In this document: in pieces, positions 59,385-64,000 of the stretch
Numbering within the stretch: the first letter of the stretch is position 1
How the letters are laid out: each line of letters opens with the position of its first letter
NCBI GenBank assembly: GCA_017614375.1
Contig: JAGABZ010000013.1
Location: 262,414 to 326,413, forward strand
Reading direction: 5' to 3'
Origin: Spirochaetales bacterium
GTDB taxonomy: Bacteria > Spirochaetota > Spirochaetia > Sphaerochaetales > Sphaerochaetaceae
DNA length: 64,000 nucleotides
The notes under the pieces: model-generated
Told to the model about the DNA's origin: nothing
Seen by the model: only the letters and a program-made list of their open reading frames with translations
Databases searched by the model: none
Translations under genes and position numbers: made by a program

Positions 59385-59923
59385 ATGACATGAAAAAAGC
59401 TCTGGTTGTCGTGGACTACCAACACGATTTCATTGATGGCTCGCTGGGCTTCCCCGGCGCGGAGAAACTTGATTGTCTCATCGCCGCCAAGGTCAGACAG
59501 GCCATCGCCGACGGGACGCAGGTATTCTTCACTCTGGACACTCACGGCGAAGACTACCTGTCCACCAACGAGGGCAGACACCTGCCCGTAGTCCACTGCG
59601 TCCGGGAAAGCCACGGCTGGGAGCTCTACGGACAGACCGCCCAGGCCGCCGGGGAAGCGCTTAAAAAGGGTGCCGTGCTCATTGAAAAAGGGCAGTTCGG
59701 CTCCCCCGATCTGGCGCGCGAGATTCAATGCGGCGGCTTTGCGGAGGTGGAGATCTGCGGGCTTGTGTCCGACATCTGCGTCGTTTCAAACGCCCTGATG
59801 ATAAAGGCCTTCGCTCCCGAAGCCCGCGTGGTCGTCGACAGCCGGGCCACCTCCTGCGCGGATAGTGCCAAAAACGCCGCTGCGCTGCAAATTATGCGCA
59901 GCTGCCAGATCGAAGTTCTCTGA
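59381..59923 (+). CDS. Isochorismatase-family hydrolase (nicotinamidase-like)
   Basis: A 180-residue cysteine hydrolase. VVDYQHDFIDGSLGFPGA holds the catalytic Asp, VLIEKGQFGS the Lys, and GLVSDICVVSNAL the Cys. FTLDTHGEDY is like the metal-binding region of nicotinamidases, so conversion of nicotinamide to nicotinate is the best guess. ATG 59381 overlaps the previous stop; ATG 59390 with GGAGA about 9 nt upstream is equally good. Confidence 0.87.
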   Translation: MNDMKKALVVVDYQHDFIDGSLGFPGAEKLDCLIAAKVRQAIADGTQVFFTLDTHGEDYLSTNEGRHLPVVHCVRESHGWELYGQTAQAAGEALKKGAVLIEKGQFGSPDLAREIQCGGFAEVEICGLVSDICVVSNALMIKAFAPEARVVVDSRATSCADSAKNAAALQIMRSCQIEVL

Positions 59924-59938
59924 TTCACAATTATTGCA

Positions 59939-60079
59939 TTGGCCTGGTTTTGCCGTTTTTGTAAAAAAGTGGCCAACGATTTGGCCTCGATGTGCACGTT
60001 TTCATCATTGCGAGGCCAAAAGCGGCTCGAGGGCAAGGCAGAGGGGCACCCGGGCGGGGGTCGGTCAGGACTTGCCCGT
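59939..60079. repeat. Tandem-hairpin element D before the alpha/beta hydrolase gene
   Basis: TTGGCC (59939-59944) pairs with GGCCAA (59971-59976). TTTGGCCTCG (59980-59989) pairs perfectly with CGAGGCCAAA (60011-60020), with TTTTCATCA (59999-60007) in its loop. CGGTCAGGACTTGCCCGT (60062-60079) is identical to the copy in element B. The 214-bp gap holds no gene. Confidence 0.75.
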
Positions 60080-60101
60080 TTAAAGGGGAAAGGCGCGATT
60101 C

Positions 60102-60130
60102 TTGAAATGTATTCTGACGCGTGTTAGTAT
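60102..60130 (+). promoter_or_regulatory. Promoter of the alpha/beta hydrolase gene, apparently leaderless
   Basis: TTGAAA (60102-60107), 17 bp, TAGTAT (60125-60130), then 7 nt to GTG 60138; no Shine-Dalgarno. Confidence 0.75.
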
Positions 60131-60137
60131 TCCCTCT

Positions 60138-61160
60138 GTGGAAAACCCCAGCTTTTCACGCAAGTCGAACAAGGTTCTGGCCGTTTGCCGCCGTCTGGGC
60201 GTGGACATGCTCCTTGATGAAATGACCTCCGAGCAGATTGAGGGGTCGAACCGCCGTAGCCTGCTGGACAACCCCCAATACCGCAAGATTTCCCACAAAC
60301 AGGACCGCAATGTCTATTCAAAGACCTTCATCATCCCCGTCGAGGACGGGCAGGTGACGGGGTATTTCTTTGAAAAGCCGGCCATCAGGACCGGGGCGGG
60401 GCTGAAGTCGCTGATTGTGTTTTTCCATTCGGGCGGCTGGATGCTGGGGAACATGGACAAGCACATCCTGTTCTGCAACCATATCTGCTCGGTCACCGGG
60501 GCTTCGGTTCTGAGCGTCGACTACAGGCTGTCGCCGGCCTTCAGGTTCCCCACCGCGCTGCATGACTGCTACGCGACGCTGGAGTGGGCGAGCAGGGGAG
60601 CGCGCTACTGGGGCATCGACCCGGACAGGATTTATCTGATGGGTGACTGCGCCGGCGGAAATCTGGCTATCGGGGTCAGCAGGCTGTCGCGCGACCAGAA
60701 GGGGCCCAGGATTGCAGGCCAGATTCTCTTCTGCCCGGTCACCGACTGCAGGATGAGGACGAAAAGCTACGAGGAGTTCGCCGACGGGCCGGTGCTCTCG
60801 GCAAAGACGATGAACTTCTTCATCAAGAACTACCAGCGCGAGCCCAAGGACATCCTGGACCCCGAATTCTCCCCGATGCTCTCAAAGGACCTCTCCAGGC
60901 TGCCCCCGACGCTGATCATCACCGCCGACCACGACGTGCTCTGCGACGACGGCAGGATTTTCGCCCAGGCTCTGGAGGAGGCCGACACCCCGGTGAAGTT
61001 GTTGCAGGCCCGGGACACCTTCCACGGTTTCTACCATTATCCCAAGGCCACCGGCACGAGCGAGGTCGACAACGCCCTGCGCCTGTTCTTCCGCGGCAGG
61101 AGCCTGAAGAACATAGAACTGCTTACCAACGCCCAGATGAGGAAACAGAAGGACATATGA
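60138..61160 (+). CDS. Alpha/beta hydrolase (HSL-like) with Cys in the nucleophile position
   Basis: A 340-residue alpha/beta hydrolase of the hormone-sensitive-lipase type. The oxyanion motif is HSGGW (97-101); the nucleophile elbow reads GDCAGG (169-174), with Cys171 (codon TGC) where esterases have Ser. ADHDVLCDDG gives the Asp and DTFHGFYHY the His. Cys nucleophiles are known in dienelactone hydrolase but are not usual here. GTG 60138 is taken as start from the promoter position; the frame is open a few codons further up. galE overlaps its stop. Confidence 0.87.
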   Translation: MENPSFSRKSNKVLAVCRRLGVDMLLDEMTSEQIEGSNRRSLLDNPQYRKISHKQDRNVYSKTFIIPVEDGQVTGYFFEKPAIRTGAGLKSLIVFFHSGGWMLGNMDKHILFCNHICSVTGASVLSVDYRLSPAFRFPTALHDCYATLEWASRGARYWGIDPDRIYLMGDCAGGNLAIGVSRLSRDQKGPRIAGQILFCPVTDCRMRTKSYEEFADGPVLSAKTMNFFIKNYQREPKDILDPEFSPMLSKDLSRLPPTLIITADHDVLCDDGRIFAQALEEADTPVKLLQARDTFHGFYHYPKATGTSEVDNALRLFFRGRSLKNIELLTNAQMRKQKDI

Positions 61161-62176
61161 GCATACTTATCACCGGAGGGGCCGGGTTCATCGGCTCGCA
61201 TACCTGCGTGGAACTCCTGCAGGCCGGATACGAAGTCGTCGTCATCGACAACCTTTCAAACAGCCACGAGGCCTCGCTTGACCGGGTCCGGCAGATCACC
61301 GGCAGGGACCTGCGCTTTTACAAAGCCGACGTCAGGGACGAGGCGATGCTTGGGCGGATCTTCACCGAGAACCACATAGAGTGCGTCATCCACTTCGCCG
61401 GGCTCAAGGCGGTGGGCGAGAGCGTGCGAATGCCGCTGGAGTACTATGAGAACAACCTGAACACCACTCTGACCCTGGTGCGGGCCATGCGGGCCTTTTC
61501 GGTCAAGGCCCTGGTCTTCTCCTCCAGCGCGACGGTGTACAGCAGCACAAACGCCATGCCCCTGACCGAGGATGTCAGCCGCACCGGTGATTGCTCCAAT
61601 CCGTACGGTTGGACGAAATACATGCAGGAAGTGATGCTTCAGGACATCGCCCGGGCCGATGAGAGCCTGAGTTTCGTGCTTTTGAGGTACTTCAACCCCG
61701 TCGGCGCCCACCAAAGCGGGCTGATCGGCGAGGACCCGCAGGGAATCCCGAACAACCTGATGCCCTACATCAGCCAGGTCGCCGTCGGCAGGCTGGAGCG
61801 CCTGTCGGTCTTCGGCGACGACTATCCCACCCCCGACGGCACCGGGGTGCGCGACTACATCCATGTCGTGGATCTGGCCCGCGGCCACCTCAAGGCGGTC
61901 GAGTATGCCCTGGGGCACAGGGGATGTGAGGTCTTCAACCTGGGAACGGGACGGCCGTGCAGCGTTCTGGAGATGGTCAGGGCTTTTTCCGAAGCCTGCG
62001 GAAAGCAAATACCCTATGTAATAGCGCCGCGGCGCCCGGGTGACCTGCCCGTCGTGTACAGCAACCCGGACAAGGCCCGAAGGATGCTCGGATTCGAGAC
62101 TCAGAAGGATCTGAAGGACATGTGCGCGGATTGCTGGAGGTGGCAGAGCCTCAACCCCCGCGGCTTTTCAGAATGA
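61157..62176 (+). CDS. galE: UDP-glucose 4-epimerase
   Basis: A 339-residue extended SDR that interconverts UDP-glucose and UDP-galactose. ILITGGAGFIGSHTCVELL binds NAD, SSSATVYSS has the catalytic Ser/Thr, and NPYGWTKYMQE the Tyr and Lys. FNPVGAHQSGLIGEDPQGIPNNLMPYI is typical of GalE. The ATG overlaps the hydrolase stop (ATGA). Normal length. Confidence 0.96.
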   Translation: MSILITGGAGFIGSHTCVELLQAGYEVVVIDNLSNSHEASLDRVRQITGRDLRFYKADVRDEAMLGRIFTENHIECVIHFAGLKAVGESVRMPLEYYENNLNTTLTLVRAMRAFSVKALVFSSSATVYSSTNAMPLTEDVSRTGDCSNPYGWTKYMQEVMLQDIARADESLSFVLLRYFNPVGAHQSGLIGEDPQGIPNNLMPYISQVAVGRLERLSVFGDDYPTPDGTGVRDYIHVVDLARGHLKAVEYALGHRGCEVFNLGTGRPCSVLEMVRAFSEACGKQIPYVIAPRRPGDLPVVYSNPDKARRMLGFETQKDLKDMCADCWRWQSLNPRGFSE

Positions 62177-62225
62177 GTTTTTGAATAAAAAACACATTAA
62201 AATTCGACTGATTGCCCTGCCCCTG

Positions 62226-62255
62226 TTGAACAAGACCCTAAAAGTCATTTAAAAT
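62226..62255 (+). promoter_or_regulatory. Promoter of the oligopeptide-binding protein gene
   Basis: TTGAAC (62226-62231), 18 bp, TAAAAT (62250-62255); AGGAGG follows just before the ATG. Confidence 0.65.
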
Positions 62256-62299
62256 CGAGCCTACCATTATTTTTGGAATTTTTATCCAGGAGGAAAAAA

Positions 62300-64000
62300 A
62301 TGAGAAAACTTATCGTTGCTCTGCTCGTTGTGGCTTTCGCTATGACCGCTGTCATGGCTCAGCCGACAACCGAGACCAAGACTCCTGTTGCCACACCCAC
62401 TACTGAGGCTGCTCCGGCTACCACCGTTGAGCGCCCCGCCACCTGGGTCCGCGGCGACGAAGAGGAAGTCTACGAGCAGGTCCTCGGCCAGTACGAGGCC
62501 CTTTCCGAAGCAGCAAAGGCCGCTGACAACAACGACGCCAGGTTCGTCCTGTACGCCCAGTCCGAAGCCTATCTGCTCGACGCTGCCGTAATGTTCCCGA
62601 CCACCACTCAGGGCGGCGCCTACACCATCTCCAGAATCGCATACAGGACCGTCCCGTATGTAAACTGGGGAAATGACGACGACAGATGGTACGGAATCAT
62701 CATCTCTTCCGACTTCATCACCAAAGAGGAAAGAGCTGACCTGATCGAGATGTGGAACAAGGCCGTCAAGGGCGAAGCCGAGTATGATCCGGCTGCCTAC
62801 CTGATCAGCAAGGGCCACAGCATCGTCACCGATTACAAGACCACCTTCGCCACCGCTCCGGCTACCCTGGACACCCTGAACACCTCCATGCAGTCGGATA
62901 CCGAGATCCTGGTCCAGACCACCGACAACCTCGTCCAGTACAACAACCTCGGACAGATGGTTCCGGCCATGGCTGAAACCTGGGAAGTCTCCGATGACGG
63001 ACTGACCTACACCTTCCACCTCCGCCAGGGTGCCTATTGGTACACCTCCGAAGGAACCCCGTACGCCGAAGTCACCGCTGAGGACTACGCTGCCGGATTC
63101 CAGCACATGCTGGACACCGAAGCCGGTCTCGAGTGGCTGGTTGAGGGCGTCGTCAAGGGCGCGACCGAATACCTGAAGAAGGGCGGCTCGTGGGATGATG
63201 TCGGATACAAGGCCATTGACAAGTACACCCTCCAGGTTACTCTCGAGGCTCCGACTTCCTACTACCTCACCATGCTGACCTACAGCTGCTTCAGCCCGAT
63301 CTGCAAGAGCTTCTACGAGTCCCGCGGCGGCGTGTTCGGAAAGACCGCCTACACCGAAGCCTCGGCTGCCGGAACCATCCAGTATGGTCTCGCCACCGAT
63401 GTTTCCTCCCAGGTCTACAACGGAGCCTTCCTGCTCCAGAAGCTGAACTCCGACTCCGAAATCGTCGTTGTCAAGAACCAGAACTACTGGAACAAGGATG
63501 CCGTCAAGGTCAACTCCATCACCTGGATCTACAACGCCGGTGAGAACCCGACCCAGCTTTATGACGATGTCTGCAAGGGCGTCTATGCCGGAATGGCTCT
63601 GAACGCTTCCAACGGAACCCTGGCTCTGGCCCAGGCCGACGGAAACTTCGACAAGTATTCCTACATCTCCGACACCACTTCGACCTCCTACCTCGGAGCC
63701 CTGAACGTCTGCAGAGGAACCTACGTCCTCGAGAACGGCAACATGGCTTCCACCAAGACCGAGGATCAGAAGATTGACACCCAGCTGGCAGTCCTGAACA
63801 AGAACTTCAGAAAGGCCATCCTGCACGCCTTCGACAAGGCTACCTACAATGCAGTCTCCAGAGGCGAGGACCTGGCTCTGACCAACCTCAGGAACATGTA
63901 CACCCACCCCGAGTTCGTCCAGCTCTCCACCGAGCAGACCGATGCCGACGGACACACCTTCCCGGCAGGAACCATGTACGGCGAGATGGTCCAGTACTAC
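62300..64000 (+). CDS. ABC oligopeptide-binding protein (SBP family 5), truncated by window end
   Basis: 567 codons are visible without a stop. Signal peptide MRKLIVALLVVAFAMTAVMA, a Thr/Pro-rich linker, then an N-terminal region (about 50-165) that looks like the C-terminal lobe of such proteins (RFVLYAQSEAYLLDAAVMFPTTT), followed by the normal family-5 start (DTLNTSMQSDTEILVQTTDNLVQYN, AETWEVSDDGLTYTFHLRQG, YAEVTAEDYAAGF). It imports peptides with an Opp/Dpp-type transporter presumably encoded downstream. The codon choice is plainer (many GCT, GTT, ACT) in the first 40 codons. Confidence 0.9.
   Translation, partial: MRKLIVALLVVAFAMTAVMAQPTTETKTPVATPTTEAAPATTVERPATWVRGDEEEVYEQVLGQYEALSEAAKAADNNDARFVLYAQSEAYLLDAAVMFPTTTQGGAYTISRIAYRTVPYVNWGNDDDRWYGIIISSDFITKEERADLIEMWNKAVKGEAEYDPAAYLISKGHSIVTDYKTTFATAPATLDTLNTSMQSDTEILVQTTDNLVQYNNLGQMVPAMAETWEVSDDGLTYTFHLRQGAYWYTSEGTPYAEVTAEDYAAGFQHMLDTEAGLEWLVEGVVKGATEYLKKGGSWDDVGYKAIDKYTLQVTLEAPTSYYLTMLTYSCFSPICKSFYESRGGVFGKTAYTEASAAGTIQYGLATDVSSQVYNGAFLLQKLNSDSEIVVVKNQNYWNKDAVKVNSITWIYNAGENPTQLYDDVCKGVYAGMALNASNGTLALAQADGNFDKYSYISDTTSTSYLGALNVCRGTYVLENGNMASTKTEDQKIDTQLAVLNKNFRKAILHAFDKATYNAVSRGEDLALTNLRNMYTHPEFVQLSTEQTDADGHTFPAGTMYGEMVQYY

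Noticed and set aside
59939-59955. TTGGCC...TTTTGCC resembling a sigma-54 promoter
   Set aside because: The GG and GC are 9 nt apart instead of 10 and the -24 element is not TTGGCAC.
62282-63955. 557-codon open frame on the minus strand opposite the oligopeptide-binding protein
   Set aside because: Gly/Val/Ser-rich low-complexity shadow of a clear plus-strand gene; no ribosome site or family.

Overview
This is a dense, GC-rich bacterial chromosome segment (roughly 60% GC by eye) with an outer-membrane or lipoprotein-rich, Gram-negative-like cell plan. LspA, several lipobox signal peptides and ABC solute-binding proteins are present. The best guess is an uncultured or little-studied member of the Spirochaetota (treponeme/Sphaerochaeta-like). 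The reasons are a ThrS of about 580 residues without the TGS domain (as in Borrelia), a Gly-rich lipoprotein with a DUF1566-type domain, and solute-binding proteins of a style common in that phylum. This is an inference from gene content only.

Layout: 1-0.55 kb, end of groEL. 0.9-5.8 kb, a sigma-factor-like orphan protein, two tandem InlB-repeat lipoproteins, and a VUT-transporter/SDR pair with a promoter and a possible preQ1-type leader. 6-11.7 kb, a metal exporter, then an overlapping MoxR/DUF58/DUF4129/ACT/UPF0210 operon. 12-18.5 kb, hsp20 behind a sigma-54-type promoter, a MATE pump, and yajC-secD-secF-ispH-fRMsr. 18.7-23.9 kb, thrS, M32 carboxypeptidase, pgsA, a Phd/PIN toxin-antitoxin pair and a small hypothetical gene. 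23.9-30.3 kb, an MFS carrier, tRNA(CAT), a lipoprotein, a split transketolase and a sugar-binding protein. 30.6-39.3 kb, a catabolic region: an octopine-dehydrogenase-type enzyme, FGGY kinase, ornithine-cyclodeaminase-type enzyme, phosphodiesterase, histidine phosphatase, PHP phosphatase, DeoR repressor and class V aminotransferase. 39.4-46.7 kb, a PD-(D/E)XK-like orphan, beta-helix and metallo-beta-lactamase lipoproteins, two ABC permeases, a second MATE pump and a hypothetical gene. 46.9-50.2 kb, aspS, rsmI and a SpoU methyltransferase. 50.3-54.6 kb, a two-PspA phage-shock system. 54.6-64 kb, a Lon-like protease, nif3, lspA, a beta-propeller glycosidase, an isochorismatase, an alpha/beta hydrolase, galE and a truncated oligopeptide-binding protein.

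The most coherent system is the envelope-stress block. Two pspA operons each have a near-perfect sigma-54 promoter and a matching 17-bp palindrome about 83 and 93 bp upstream of the -24 element. They flank a PspF-type activator whose own promoter lies on one of the palindromes. hsp20, 38 kb away, also has a sigma-54-type promoter, but with different upstream inverted repeats.

The most unusual non-coding signal is a set of four intergenic sites (11.8, 18.5, 40.4 and 60.0 kb). Each has two consecutive hairpins built from the same arm sequence plus a nearby GGNCTTGCCC motif; three also carry TTTTCATCA. A second systematic signal is a set of four genes (MATE, Lon-like, lspA, alpha/beta hydrolase) whose -10 box ends 6-7 nt before the start codon with no Shine-Dalgarno, which suggests leaderless mRNAs.
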